A stretch of DNA of 64,000 nucleotides from Lingula anatina. Lineage: Eukaryota > Brachiopoda > Lingulata > Lingulida > Lingulidae. Location: positions 88,110 to 152,109 of the forward strand of contig NW_019775963.1 in assembly GCF_001039355.2 (NCBI RefSeq). The letters are read 5' to 3'. Below the pieces are notes generated by a model. The model was not told the origin of the DNA. It worked only from the letters and a program-made list of their open reading frames with translations, and ran no database searches. Numbering within the stretch: position 1 is the stretch's first letter; every line of letters starts with the position of its first letter. Positions 13,201-24,810 of this stretch are shown here, in pieces. The translations under genes were made by a program, and so were the position numbers.

Positions 13201-16200
13201 ACAAAATAGCCAATAAAAAACCAAAACCAAAACCAAAAAGAGAGATATTTAAAAAAAAACGATGAGTAGAGAAATGTTCTCTGTTTCAACGCAAAAAATA
13301 AATTATCCGAGGATTCTCCCTACCCGTCTGCGTCATTACAATCTGTGCATACAGGTGTCTGTGAATGTGCTATTGGCATAAGAACACGATCTTCGAGACC
13401 TGTAAACGATAAGATATACAACAGAATTCATAGCAGGTTAAGTTCATGAAGAGAGACGAAAACTTTCTTTTCGCTTCCTCGAGAGACAATATTTTTTTCT
13501 TCAGAATTTCTAAATACATAACATACAAAGCATTTTGCTAGCCAGTACTTGTATTTTTACTACGGCCAGTCTCAACACAACATGATCATAACAATAGTGC
13601 CGGAATTTTGCTTACCTAAATTACTATAAAACTCCTCCTCGGAATTAAGTTCTATCCAATTGGTATTGCTGTAGAAATCTTGAAGGGTGTGGAAAATTTC
13701 ACCCAGCCAGTCCCGTGCAGCGTCATAATTAGGTTTGTCCTCCGCCAATGTTTCTAAGAGTCTTTTTCTGAGTTTAACGATCCATTTATGACCTGAAAGT
13801 AATAACAAAGAAAATCCAAACTGTTCCCTTTTAGATTTACATTCTTAGATATGACCATATCATTACGGTACTTTATAAAGTATCGATGAAATAGCATATA
13901 ACCGAAACTTGTGATTTTCCTTGTCGTTAACTGTGTTTATAGACGTGTACAGGCATATCATCTTCCTGGCCAAATTAAAATCAAATGGATCATTAAGAGT
14001 TTTAAACCCCATTCTCCCTCCATTCCCACAAGGGTAGAAAAGAAAAACACTGAGATCCACAGGTACCCTGGAATTTTGAAGGGCGAATGGTTGAAATGGG
14101 AAGTGTTGGGTAACAAAAATATATAATAGGTGTCCACTTTTAAAGTTTAGATAGCCTTAATCCACCGTGAAATGACATTTAATGCCTCCATCTCCCAGTA
14201 AATAGTTTCTCTGTTACTGATTAAATACTTGAAGAAAAACTTGGGCAGTAGATAATGTTAAGTTGCTACATGTACAGAACACATCCAAAAATTAGTGCAA
14301 TTATCTTCTATGGATTTCTTTATGAAGAAATTATAAAGACACACAACGGTGATATCACCCAAACTTGCCTTCTTTTATTCTTTCGTTTCTCATATGGATG
14401 GCTGCATCTTCTGGGTAGCTAATGTCCTGCAGGGCGTTGACCTGGACGATTTGCTTCATAGCTTCTCGAAATTTGTCAGGTTTTACCTGTGTGTCTAACG
14501 TTAAAAAGCGGATTTAAGACACATAACACATTCGTTCACAAAGAAAATTATTGCAGGACTTAAGCTTAAAATTTAAGTATCAGGAATTTGCAACAAAATC
14601 AGCATAGGCTATTTTAAATGCGGGGACTCTCACCAAGGAGTTGTTGTTATAACTCCTTGCTCTCACTAAGTGCAATCATCTTAATTGAATGACACGCCTC
14701 CTCTCGTTTCCAACGTGACAGCCTTCGTGTTAATCTGTTAAGCTGATTGCACTCAGCGAAAGTCCCCGCAGAGCTTGGTCGATCTACATAGACCAATGGG
14801 AATGGCGCCTTATCCGGACCATATTTGGAAATGAAATTCATGATGTTACTAAAAACAAAACAAAACAAAAGGCCCATTATACATGTACATTGTCTTTTTA
14901 CTGTCTGCAAACAATCTTCGGAATGGAAAGTAATAAAATATTCAACTGCTGTAATATTGCTTATGCCGAACCTGTGACAAAACTGAGAAAAATGAATAAT
15001 CTAGCTGTTCCATCACACTCAAGAAGTAATTTCTGTCAGTTTTTGGAGCAAGATCATAATGTAGAAGATTTCCAAATAAAGAAAAATTAGCTTCCAGTTG
15101 CTGTATCAAAGTTGCAAACATTTCTTCCTTAATTCCTCTCTCTTCCTTGAAGCATATAAACATATATTTCTGGATTTCCGACAAGCCTCAGGAGAACGCC
15201 CTATAAAAACTCGATCAAAGTTGTTTTAACCTACAAAACCACACGGCAAATTTTAAGTAAAAAATAAAATGAAATAAAAAACGTTCGGAAATTATTGGAT
15301 GGGAAAATGTTTCGGACTGAGACAGCGACAATTACGGTGACGACAGGGACNAACAATAGTGCCGGAATTTAGCTTACCTAAATTACTATAAAACTCCTCC
15401 TCGGAATTAAGTTCTATCCAATTGGTATTGCTGTAGAAATCTTGAAGGGTGTGGAAAATTTCACCCAGCCAGTCCCGTGCAGCGTCATAATTAGGTTTGT
15501 CCTCCGCCAATGTTTCTAGGAGTTTTTTTCTGAGTTTAACGATCCATTTATGACCTGAAAGTAATAACAAAGAAAATCCAAACTGTTCCCTTTTAGATTT
15601 ACATTCTTAGATATAACCATATCATTGCGGTACTTCATAAAGTATCGATGGAATAGCATATAACCGAAACTTGTGTTTTTCCTCTGTCGTTAACTGTGTT
15701 TATAGACGTGTACATGCATATCATCTTCCTGGCCAAATTAAAATCAAATGGATCATTTAAATTTCTTAATCCCATTCTCCCTCCATTCCCACAAGGGTAG
15801 GAGGTAAAACACTGAGGTCCACAGGTAGTAGATAATGTAAAGTTGCTACATGCATGTACAGAACACATCCAAATATTAGTGCAATTATCTTCTATGGATT
15901 TCTTTATGAAGAAATTATAAAGACACGCTACGGTGATATCACCCAAACTTGCCTTCTTTTATTCTTTCGTTTCTCATATGGATGGCTGCATCTTCTGGGT
16001 AGCTAATGTCCTGCAGGGCGTTTACCTCGACGATTTGCCTCATAGCTTCTCGAAATTTGTCAGGTTTTACCTGTGTGTCTAACGTTAAAAAGCGGATTTA
16101 AGACACAACACATTCGTTCACAAAGAAAATTATTGCAGGACTTAAGCTTAAAGTATAAGTATTTGCAACAAAATCACTATATTTTAAATGCGGGGACACT

Positions 16201-17869
16201 CACTAAGTGCAATCATCTTAATTGAATGACACGCCTCCTCTCGTTTCCAAGGTGTCAGCCTTTGTGTTAAACAAAAGACCCATTATACATGTACATTGTC
16301 TTTTTACTGTCTGCAAACAATCTTCGGAATGGAAAGTAACAAAACATTCAACTGCTGTATTATTGCTTATCCCGAACCTGTGACAAAACTGAGAAAAACG
16401 AATAATCCAGCTGTTCCATCACACTCAAGAATTAATTTCTGTCAGTTTTTGGAGCAAGATCATAATGTAGAAGATAAAAAAATTAATTTCCAGTTGCAGT
16501 ATCAAAGTTGAAAACATTTCTTCCTTAATTCTTCTCTCTTCCTTGAAGCATATAAACATACATGTATATTTCTGGATTTCCGACAAGCCTCAGGAGAACG
16601 CCTTGTATAAAACTTGATCAAAGTTGTTTTAAGCTACAAAACCACACGGCAAATTTGAAGTAAAAAATAAAATGAAATGAAAAACGTTCGGAATTTATTG
16701 GATGGAAAAATGTTTCGGACTGAGACAGCGACAATTACGGTGACGACAGGACAGATACAATGGAAGTATATAATTTTTTGCTTCTCTTTTTGATAAACTG
16801 GTGTAAACTGAGAGACAAAATGAGGAAAGCATTAATAAAGTATAAAATACCCCATACCATTTAAATACTTCACGTAATATTCGTGAAATAGCAGTTCTGC
16901 TGATAAGGGCTGCAAGTTCTGTAGCGCTCCGTCTGGAACTCTGGGATCAGACTCGAAAAAGCGTGCTACCACCTTCAATATAGCGTCCTCCGTCAAGGTC
17001 CAATGAGTGAACGATCCCAAATTCTCTCCTTCGGGCGCAAATGAAAAGTGTTCGAAGCATGGACATGTTGCCCAAAACATGGAAAAGAGTCCAAGCAAGA
17101 CAAGTCTACAGTAAGCCATAACTTGCCTGGTAAAAATTTACACAATCCACCGGCCTCTAAAAATCCTTCTGTTCGAGGTGTATTCAAAAAAATAAAAATT
17201 CCTGTTTGTTGGCTTTCACACACCGTCGTGATAAGACCTAAGTAGGCACTTTCAACTTCTAACACATCACGGGCACCGGTACCCTTCGTTATGTTACATG
17301 TATTCGGAGAAAACATTTCTACCTGTAGTTGGCACGCGTCCAAGCTTCCCGGTTCAAACTTTTCAATTCTTCTTTACAAGGAAGTATTTACCGCTTCATT
17401 GCATCTGGGAATAACCCACTGGTCTGCCGCTTTGTTATGTTGGTGCAAAATTTCATTTTGCGTTTTAGCTATTATTCATATGTTAAATGGTTTCTAAGTC
17501 ATTAAAAGTACAATGTTAGAAACTAGTCCACAAAACATCCGTATTCAAACAAACATATCCGATTGAATTTCATTTTAGGGCAGAAACCACCAAATAATTT
17601 CCCATTGACTACCATACTAAGAAATGCCTGCAAAACTGCATGAACAAAATTACTCTGTGAAACATTTCCCACCCCCATGGACACCAGACACACTGACATA
17701 ACTCTCAATGGCAAAAAAATGTACTGTCACCTATACGCACAAAGAATTGAGGAAGAAGCCGGAAAGCCTGAAGGTGAATTTCACGATCTTTTGTAGAGGG
17801 ATGATAACAGATAGCACAACCTTATAAGAAGAAATGATAGACCTACAGTCACAAACGAGTAAATGCCAA

Positions 17870-17912
<43 letters not shown>

Positions 17913-20900
17913 AATGAGCATAAATAAATAAATTATAAATATTGGAATAAAGGTCACGTATTATCTAAAAACTAAAATGGTTTCAGGGGCTGATCAAGGC
18001 ACTTTTGCCCACTCTCCAGTCATGGGTAATTATTTTAATCCCATTTTATTTCTTGACAATACTGTTTAACTTGAAACTTAACACACACGTAAAAAGAAGA
18101 TGATAGACGTGGAATGCAGCAGCCCTGCGTCAGTATCGAATCTGATTCTCAATATGTAGGTTCATTTGAAGAAAAAAACAAAAGAGAAAAATGAAGTCAA
18201 AGATATCTTCGCGAATTCTCCTTTTTCTAAATCTCTCGTACGTAAGAGCACGTGATAGGGCCTACATGTAAATCTAGCTTTTTTTGTGTAGGCCTAAGTC
18301 ATGGAAATTTTTAATACATGTTTGGCTGGTATGGAGAGTTTTTGTACTCAGTAACAAAGATTTTAGTAACTTAAGTTTAAAAAAAAAAAAATGAACACTT
18401 AAGGATAATAATTGCACGTGAATAATACTAACAGAAATTAGACAGCCCTAAAAGGTATTAAGAGAGGGTCATGTCGACATCAGGACAGTGCTTGTTGTCT
18501 CGGTTGAAATCGCCCCAATGTAGGGCCTACTGACCAAGCTGACCTTCGAATGCTTCCAGTAGTCCAATGTCGGACCAGTATAGGGGAGACCGGGGCTAGT
18601 TGGCCCACTTAGACACTTTTGGCCTTGTAACGCCAATGATTTAGAGTAACAAAATCGGTTTCAAAGTAAGCCCCATGAAATAAGCTACGTATGCAACGTC
18701 TTTATTTTTTAAATATAATGTCAGATGGCCCACAATTTCATTTTGTATCCCTAAGTATTCCATGTAAACGCCTTGAAATACATTTTTACACATTTTTAAT
18801 TTATCTAATTGATATTTGAGAGTCTTTGATGAATAAATAGTTCAAATGAGGCAGATTTATTGAGGTTTCCAAAATTCCAAAATTTCTATAAATTTATAAA
18901 ACATGTTTTGTTTTAATTAAGAAAATTAATAATGGTATAAAGCAGGTATTTAATGAATGAAAACGAATAATAACTTTCCCCGGGGTCCAACTAGCCCCGG
19001 TCTCCCCTAATCCGACTAATTTCAAACCGAGAGCTATCGCTGTTTCAGGTTCAGCCATTTTGACTGTGATTTCACCATATATATTTTTTCCACGAAATAT
19101 TTCAATTATTTCACCAAGCTTTGGATGTAGACTTAGGCCTATGTGATCAATGGCTTCTCGAATGATTTTCATTCATTAGTTTACGACCAGGGAATCCTCT
19201 ATTCATGGAACGTACCTGTCCTACATAGGGCCTATGCAGCGTTTTTCATGATTAGGCAATATTTTTAGAAAAAAAATTTTTTTTGGGGGGAGGGGGGGAG
19301 GGGGAGGGGGGTAAAAAGGGTTGAATAAAGCGGCATCAATTTCCCACTTTGTGTAGATTTTTTTTAAAGTTTTCCTGATATATTGCATTTTACAATTCAA
19401 GGAATACTTAGTTATTGTTTATCCTTAGGCGGCATGTATATACAGTCTTTACACACATGTAGACCTACCCGGTAGCNGGCCAGTCTCAACACAACATGAT
19501 CATAACAATAGTGCCGGAATTTTGCTTACCTAAATTACTATAAAACTCCTCCTCGGAATTAAGTTCTATCCAATTGGTATTGCTGTAGAAATCTTGAAGG
19601 GTGTGGAAAATTTCACCCAGCCAGTCCCGTGCAGCGTCATAATTAGGTTTGTCCTCCGCCAATGTTTCTAAGAGTCTTTTTCTGAGTTTAACGATCCATT
19701 TATGACCTGAAAGTAATAACAAAGAAAATCCAAACTGTTCCCTTTTAGATTTACATTCTTAGATATGACCATATCATTACGGTACTTTATAAAGTATCGA
19801 TGAAATAGCATATAACCGAAACTTGTGATTTTCCTTGTCGTTAACTGTGTTTATAGACGTGTACAGGCATATCATCTTCCTGGCCAAATTAAAATCAAAT
19901 GGATCATTAAGAGTTTTAAACCCCATTCTCCCTCCATTCCCACAAGGGTAGAAAAGAAAAACACTGAGATCCACAGGTACCCTGGAATTTTGAAGGGCGA
20001 ATGGTTGAAATGGGAAGTGTTGGGTAACAAAAATATATAATAGGTGTCCACTTTTAAAGTTTAGATAGCCTTAATCCACCGTGAAATGACATTTAATGCC
20101 TCCATCTCCCAGTAAATAGTTTCTCTGTTACTGATTAAATACTTGAAGAAAAACTTGGGCAGTAGATAATGTTAAGTTGCTACATGTACAGAACACATCC
20201 AAAAATTAGTGCAATTATCTTCTATGGATTTCTTTATGAAGAAATTATAAAGACACACAACGGTGATATCACCCAAACTTGCCTTCTTTTATTCTTTCGT
20301 TTCTCATATGGATGGCTGCATCTTCTGGGTAGCTAATGTCCTGCAGGGCGTTGACCTGGACGATTTGCTTCATAGCTTCTCGAAATTTGTCAGGTTTTAC
20401 CTGTGTGTCTAACGTTAAAAAGCGGATTTAAGACACATAACACATTCGTTCACAAAGAAAATTATTGCAGGACTTAAGCTTAAAATTTAAGTATCAGGAA
20501 TTTGCAACAAAATCAGCATAGGCTATTTTAAATGCGGGGACTCTCACCAAGGAGTTGTTGTTATAACTCCTTGCTCTCACTAAGTGCAATCATCTTAATT
20601 GAATGACACGCCTCCTCTCGTTTCCAACGTGACAGCCTTCGTGTTAATCTGTTAAGCTGATTGCACTCAGCGAAAGTCCCCGCAGAGCTTGGTCGATCTA
20701 CATAGACCAATGGGAATGGCGCCTTATCCGGACCATATTTGGAAATGAAATTCATGATGTTACTAAAAACAAAACAAAACAAAAGGCCCATTATACATGT
20801 ACATTGTCTTTTTACTGTCTGCAAACAATCTTCGGAATGGAAAGTAATAAAATATTCAACTGCTGTAATATTGCTTATGCCGAACCTGTGACAAAACTGA

Positions 20901-21637
20901 GAAAAATGAATAATCTAGCTGTTCCATCACACTCAAGAAGTAATTTCTGTCAGTTTTTGGAGCAAGATCATAATGTAGAAGATTTCCAAATAAAGAAAAA
21001 TTAGCTTCCAGTTGCTGTATCAAAGTTGCAAACATTTCTTCCTTAATTCCTCTCTCTTCCTTGAAGCATATAAACATATATTTCTGGATTTCCGACAAGC
21101 CTCAGGAGAACGCCCTATAAAAACTCGATCAAAGTTGTTTTAACCTACAAAACCACACGGCAAATTTTAAGTAAAAAATAAAATGAAATAAAAAACGTTC
21201 GGAAATTATTGGATGGGAAAATGTTTCGGACTGAGACAGCGACAATTACGGTGACGACAGGGACAGATACAATGGCAGTATATATTTTTTTGCTTTTCTT
21301 TCTGATAAACTGGTGTAAACTAAGAGACAAAATGAGGAAAGCATAAGCATAAATAAAGTATAAAATACCCCATACCATTTAAATACTTCACGTAATATTC
21401 GTGAAATAGCAGTTCTGCTGACAAGGGCTGCAAGTTCTGTAGCTCTCCGTCTGGAACATTAGGATCAGACTCGAAAAAGCGTGCTACCACCTTCAATATA
21501 GCGTCCTCTGTCAAGGTCCAATGAGTGAACGATCCCAAATTCTCTCCTTTGGGCGCGAATGAAAAGTGTTCGAAGCATGGACATGTTGCCCAAAACATGG
21601 AAAAGAGTCCAAGCAAGACAAGTCTACAGTAAGCCAT
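3036..21637 (-). CDS. VWA7: VWA7-like protein (von Willebrand factor A domain, type I membrane)
   Basis: Spliced model of 18 exons, 1174 residues, with every junction in frame: 21376-21637, 20283-20408 (identical copy 14369-14494), 19530-19706 (identical copy 13616-13792), 13324-13399, 13063-13145, 12605-12778, 9658-9870, 9377-9511, 8680-8847, 8221-8357, 7905-8055, 7627-7703, 7030-7189, 6675-6844, 6209-6320, 5121-5308, 4155-4396, 3036-3909. The start Met has an in-frame TAA 21 nt upstream. A signal peptide is followed by the VWA7 N-terminal region (HTLQDFYSNTNW) and a GGINKETKDP block. The VWA domain starts near residue 320, with the MIDAS as DDTGS at 329-333 and FFTDAPAKDA later. Immunoglobulin-like or beta-rich segments follow, then a Thr/Ser-rich stalk, a transmembrane helix near 1085-1106 and a tail of about 68 residues. 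Human VWA7 is about 890 residues, so this one is longer at the C-terminal stalk. Exon 16 must use a weak donor (GTAACA at 5120) to keep frame with exon 17; the better GTAAAA at 5112 breaks it. Introns 2 and 8 use GC donors. The function of VWA7 is poorly known; an extracellular adhesion role is inference. Confidence 0.88.
3387..3680 (-). repeat. Two tandem 147-bp coding repeats in the stalk of the VWA7-like protein
   Basis: Positions 3387-3533 and 3534-3680 are near-identical 147-bp units, exactly 49 codons each. They encode Thr/Ser/Pro-rich sequence with the motifs SVTNGESTLSFEV and TEDTTPKTTNDV. The period keeps the frame, so copy number can vary without breaking the protein. Such stalks are usually O-glycosylated; that is inference here. 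Confidence 0.9.
4785..4863. repeat. Palindrome with (AT)n centre
   Basis: Left arm 4785-4805 and right arm 4843-4863 are reverse complements with one mismatch. Each carries GAATTC next to a CCxAGGTCGG-type block and a CA/TG run, and they flank a pure (TA)n tract (about 4806-4841). It lies in intron 16 of the VWA7-like gene and can form a cruciform or hairpin. Confidence 0.9.
5675..6235 (-). repeat. 31-bp minisatellite containing repeated 5' splice sites
   Basis: From 6045 to about 6235 the 31-bp unit (plus strand ACCTGGTATAGGATGGACC followed by TGAGGTTTACTT) is repeated with exact 31-bp spacing. Degenerate units continue at 5675-5810. On the coding strand each unit spans the end of exon 15 plus its donor, CAG|GTAAGT. 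Boundaries equivalent to the exon end at 6209 recur at 6178, 6147, 6116 and 6054; the one at 6085 is degenerate. The array is interrupted by a MITE at 5813-6024. Confidence 0.9.
5813..6024. mobile_element. MITE, about 212 bp, with ~25-bp terminal inverted repeats
   Basis: The left end (CCCCTTTACACTGGGCGGC, then GTCC) is the reverse complement of the right end (GGACGCCGTCCAATGTAAAG, then GGGGC), with few mismatches. There is no coding capacity. It sits inside the 31-bp minisatellite array. The target-site duplication is unclear; TAAA is present on both sides. Family not assigned. Confidence 0.85.
10174..10228. repeat. (TA)n microsatellite
   Basis: Uninterrupted alternating TA of about 55 bp within intron 6 of the VWA7-like gene. 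Confidence 0.97.
10380..10560. other. GC-rich island in intron, possible dispersed-repeat fragment
   Basis: A short GC-rich stretch in AT-rich surroundings. It has an imperfect inverted motif (GGCGCTGG near 10395 and CCAGCGCC near 10450). One end (TGTACCACCAGC) resembles the reverse complement of part of the SINE-like element at 55812-55950. No gene recognised. Confidence 0.35.
10690..11289. other. Repeat-rich intron sequence with one DR1 motif and a partial SINE-like copy
   Basis: TGACCTTTGACCT occurs at 10730-10742, followed by an inverted AGGTCA at about 10751. 11006-11070 resembles the first half of the SINE-like element found at 12265 and 55812 (GCATTTTGTAGAGCATGTCAA). No exon seen. Confidence 0.5.
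11290..12135. repeat. Satellite array, ~147-bp monomer, about 5.5 copies, each with a DR1 motif
   Basis: The phrase AAACTGGCAGAGATA or a close variant recurs near 11376, 11522, 11677, 11822, 11969 and 12105 (spacings about 136-155, mostly 145-147). Each monomer also contains GAACTTGAATAGGAAGTCA and TGACCTTTGACCT. The latter lies at 11459, 11615, 11761, 11906 and 12041. It is located in intron 6 of the VWA7-like gene. TGACCTTTGACCT is the reverse complement of the consensus DR1 nuclear-receptor element. Confidence 0.9.
12265..12408. repeat. SINE-like dispersed repeat, copy 1
   Basis: Starts GATTGCATTTTATAGAGCTT and ends GCCTCTCTGATCCTCTAG. Both ends and the internal CCAGCTGGT and GGTATC blocks are shared with 55812-55950; a diverged 3' part lies at 44291-44349. 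A T-run followed by a G-run sits in the middle. No clear Pol III boxes or tRNA head identified, so the class is uncertain. Confidence 0.7.
13564..15350. other. Assembly redundancy: apparently identical to 19478-21264
   Basis: With a constant offset of 5914 bases the two segments match over 1787 bp, including exon 2 and exon 3 of the VWA7-like gene and both introns. The match begins exactly after the single n at 19477 and ends exactly before the single n at 15351. This is the signature of an unmerged contig overlap rather than a biological duplication. Confidence 0.9.
17868..17914. repeat. (AAAT)n microsatellite
   Basis: Tetranucleotide run of AAAT units followed by further ATAA units, within an insertion found in only one of the two haplotype-like copies. 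Confidence 0.95.
18583..19007. mobile_element. MITE, 425 bp, TA target site, GGGGAGACCGGGGC termini (copy 1)
   Basis: The left end GGGGAGACCGGGGCTAGTTG is the reverse complement of the right end CAACTAGCCCCGGTCTCCCC, and each is flanked by TA (18581-18582 and 19008-19009). The homologous site near 2020-2032 lacks it, giving an empty-site control. The TA duplication suggests Tc1/mariner-type mobilisation; that is inference. Confidence 0.92.
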
Positions 21638-22904
21638 AACTTGCCTGGTAAAAATTTACACAATCCACCGGCCTCTAAAAATCCTTCTGTTCGAGGTGTA
21701 TTCAAGAAAATAAAAATTCCTGTTTGTTGGCTTTCACACACCGTCGTGATAAGACCTAAGTAGGCACTTTTAACTTCTAACACATCACGGGCACCGGTAC
21801 CCTTCGTTATGTTGCATGAATTCGGAGAAAACATTTCTACCTGTAGTTGGCACGCGTCCAAGCTTCCCGGTTCAAACTTTTCAATTCTTCTTTACAAGGA
21901 AGTATTTACCGCTTCATTGCATCTGGGAATAACCCACTGGTCTGCCGCTTTGTTATGTTGGTGCAAAATTTCATTTTGCGTTTTAGCTATTATTCATATG
22001 TTAAATGGTTTCTAAGTCATTAAAAGTACAATGTTAGAAACTAGTCCACAAAACATCCGCATTCTAACAAACATATCTGATTGAATCTCATTTCAGGGCA
22101 GAAACCACCAAATAATTTCCCATTGACGACCATACTAAGAAATGCCTGCAAAACTGCATGAACAAAATTACTCTGTGAAACATTTCCCACCCCCATGGAC
22201 AGCAGACACACTGACATAACTCCCAATGGCAAAAAAAATGTACTGTCATCCAACATTATTTCTTACGGCATCACTTGAACATGTGCACCCCTCTGTTTGT
22301 AAACAAACCACTGCACCACTCACAGTCAGTAGCCCCCTCCGCCAGAGGTCTCACCGCACCTGTGCCTGGTCCTGAAAAAAAAAAAAAAAAAAACTGGCAG
22401 TAGTTTACACCCTAGCCTGCTAGTTGATAAATTAACCCTAGCAACACACAAGAAATGCCTAGTATCACTGGCAGTTGTTATGGAGGACGATCTGAGGCAA
22501 ATGGATTATGAAAAGCGCACAAAGAATTGAGGAAGAAGCCGGAAAGCCTGAAGGTGAATTTCACGTATTATCTAAAAACTAAAATGGTTTCAGGGGCGGA
22601 TCAAGGCACTTTTGCCCACTCTCCAGTCATGGGTAATTTTTTAAATCCCATTTTATTTCTTGAAAATACTGTTTAACTTGAAACTTAACACACACGTAAA
22701 AAGAAGATGATAGACGTGGAATGCAGCAGCCCCTGCGTCAGTATCGAATCTGATTCTCAATATGTAGGTTCATTTGAAGAAAAAAAATAACAAAAGTGAA
22801 AAATGAAGTTAAAGATATCTTCGCGAATTCTACTTTTTCTAAAACTCTCGTACGTAAGAGCACGTGATACATGTAAATCTAGCTTTTTTGTGTAGGCCTA
22901 AGTC

Positions 22905-23930
22905 ATGGAAATTTTTAATACGTTTGGCTGGTATGGAGAGTTTTTGTACTCAGTAACAAAGATTTTAGTAACTTAAGTTTTTTAAAAAAAAAAATATGAA
23001 CACTTAAGGATAATAATTGCACGTGAATAACACTAACAGAAATTAGACAGCCCTAAAGGGGTATTAAGAGAGGGTCATGTCAACATCAGGACAGTGCTTG
23101 TTGTCTCGGTTGAAATCGCCCCAATGTAGTGACCAACCTGACCTTCGAATGCTTCCAGTAGTCCAATGTCGGTCCAGTATAGAAGAGACCGGGGCTAGTT
23201 GGCCCACTTAGACACTTTTGGCCTTGTAACGCCAACTAGGAATGAGTTAGAGTAACAAAATCGGTTTCAAAGTAAGCCCCATGAAATAAGTTACGTATGC
23301 AACGTCTTTATTTTTTAAATATAATGTCAGATGGCCCACAATTTCATTTTGTATCCCTAAGTATTCCATGTAAACGCCTTGAAATACATTTTTACACATT
23401 TTTAATTTATCTAATTGATTTTTGAGAGTCTTTGATGAATAAATAGTTCAAATGAGGCAGATTTATTGAGGTTTCCAAAATATCTATAAATTTATAAAAC
23501 ATGTTTTGTTTTAATTAAGAAAATTAATAATGGTATAAAGCAGGTATTTAATGAATGAAAACGAATAATAACTTACCCCGGGGTCCAACTAGCCCCGGTC
23601 TCCCCTAATCCGACTAATTTCAAACCGAGAGCTATCGCTGTTTCAGGTTCAGCCATTTTAACTGTGATTTCACCATAAAGGGGCCTATGTTTTTTTCACG
23701 AAATATTTAAATGATTTCACCAAGCTTTGGATGTAGACTTAGGCCTATGTGATCAATGGCTTCTCGAATGATTTTCATTCATTAGTTTACGACCAGGGAA
23801 TCCTCTATTCATGGAACGTACCTGTCCTACATATCCAGCGTGATTAGGCAATATTTTTAGAAAAAAAAATTTTGGGGGGTGGGTGGGGTGGGGGGGGGGA
23901 AGGGGGAGGGGGGTAAAAAGGGTTGAATAA
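22905..23930. repeat. Upstream copy of the gene-flanking repeat
   Basis: Matches 18290-19330 closely (its haplotype counterpart) and 1-99 plus 1856-2326 more distantly. It contains the MITE at 23182-23605. It ends in a T/G-rich homopolymer near 23865-23915. No coding frame is conserved across the three copies. Confidence 0.8.
23182..23605. mobile_element. MITE, TA target site, GGGGAGACCGGGGC-type termini (copy 2)
   Basis: Same insertion site and nearly the same sequence as 18583-19007, flanked by TA at 23180-23181 and 23606-23607. The left terminus is slightly mutated (GAAGAGACC). It is the allelic counterpart of copy 1 if the two blocks are haplotypes. Confidence 0.9.
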
Positions 23931-24067
23931 AGCGGCATCAATTTCTCACTTTGTGTAGATTTTTTTATAGTTTTCCTGATATATTGCATTTTACAATTCA
24001 AGGAATACTTAGTTATTGTTTATCCTTAGGCGGCATGTATATACAGTCTTTATACACATGTAGACCC

Positions 24068-24810
24068 CTGATAGGCCTAAAGGTGTAGATCTACAATAAA
24101 AGATTCTAGCATAACCACTGCACTTGAAAAATGGCTATACCAGTCAGGCATATTAAGTGGAAATTATATGTTTTCTTTAATGGCTTTTAATGCCATGTAT
24201 TCGAAGATTATGAAATAAAGGGTTCAAGGGCAACCAAGAACATTTCAATTCAAAGGTGGCACGTGCCACATGCCCTTTCCAAATCCAACTGACCTTGACT
24301 TTCTTAGCTCTCGCTGAAATCTCGCTCATAGACTAGTTTAACATAAGGGGGGTAGGATAGGCAAATGGTCATCGGTGTGCTTGAATATGTAGAAATATTT
24401 AATTTAGTTGTCAATTTAAGAAACTCAAATTAAAGAAAATATGATAAAAAACGTAAAACGAATATGATTATGACACAATCACTCCTGTTTATGGATACGC
24501 GATAGCCAAACAGTGTCGGCGACGAGTTCAAATGACGCCATGTTTGTTGTTTTCGTGAAATTCGTGCGAACAAGATATCAATTCATGGCAGGTTCCGTAA
24601 TTTCGCTAAGGATTCGTTCGTTCATACTTTAGCTTGCGTGGAATTGTTGTATTCTTTGTGACATTAACATCTGTAGCTGTAGATATAGGCTTAGTAGACG
24701 AGAAGAAGACGTTTATGTCGTCCCTTATTTCAAACCGGGACTGCTCAACTTGATCATCAGGTTGTACAAAGACTTGGACTTAGAGATTGAACTTTTTTGA
24801 AGAAATCAAT
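24068..24810 (+). promoter_or_regulatory. Promoter and 5' UTR region of the AMPK beta gene
   Basis: About 740 bases between the end of the duplicated block and the AMPK beta start codon, with no other gene. GACGCCATGTTT at 24534-24545 is a YY1-like motif on the minus strand, close to where transcription would be expected to begin. No TATA box stands out. The exact start site cannot be set from sequence alone. Confidence 0.5.

Larger units (their letters stand above)
15352..19476 (-). pseudogene. Alternative haplotype copy of the VWA7-like 5' exons (likely assembly duplicate)
   Basis: This block parallels 19505 to about 24060 with SNPs and indels and is bounded by single n bases. It carries exon 3 (15378-15554), exon 2 (15953-16078) and exon 1 (16858-17119). 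All keep the same boundaries, the GC donor and open frames; differences are a few substitutions (for example DPRVPDGALQ versus DPNVPDGELQ). It has a 177-bp insertion (about 17780-17957) with an (AAAT)n tract, and it lacks about 265 bp present at 22249-22514. I call it a haplotig. It is not degenerate, so 'pseudogene' only marks that it should not be counted as a separate gene. Confidence 0.8.

Noticed and set aside
13190-13250. Short direct repeats resembling a CRISPR-like array (CCAAAACCAAAACC)
   Set aside because: A few simple-sequence repeats in an intron of an animal gene, with no spacers.
18894-19172. Open frame on the minus strand with a protein-like stretch (KMAEPETAIALGLKLVG)
   Set aside because: The homologous copies at about 2040-2200 and 23640-23790 are shifted or stopped in this frame, and part of this copy is MITE sequence. 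Not conserved as coding.
15352-19476. A second functional VWA7-like gene
   Set aside because: It contains only exons 1-3, is bounded by single n bases and parallels the neighbouring block along its whole length, including upstream DNA. A haplotig is simpler.
20561-21098. Minus-strand open frames between VWA7-like exons 1 and 2 (also at 14647-15184)
   Set aside because: They fall inside intron 1 by the frame-consistent splice model, lack similarity to the family, and the haplotype copy breaks them.
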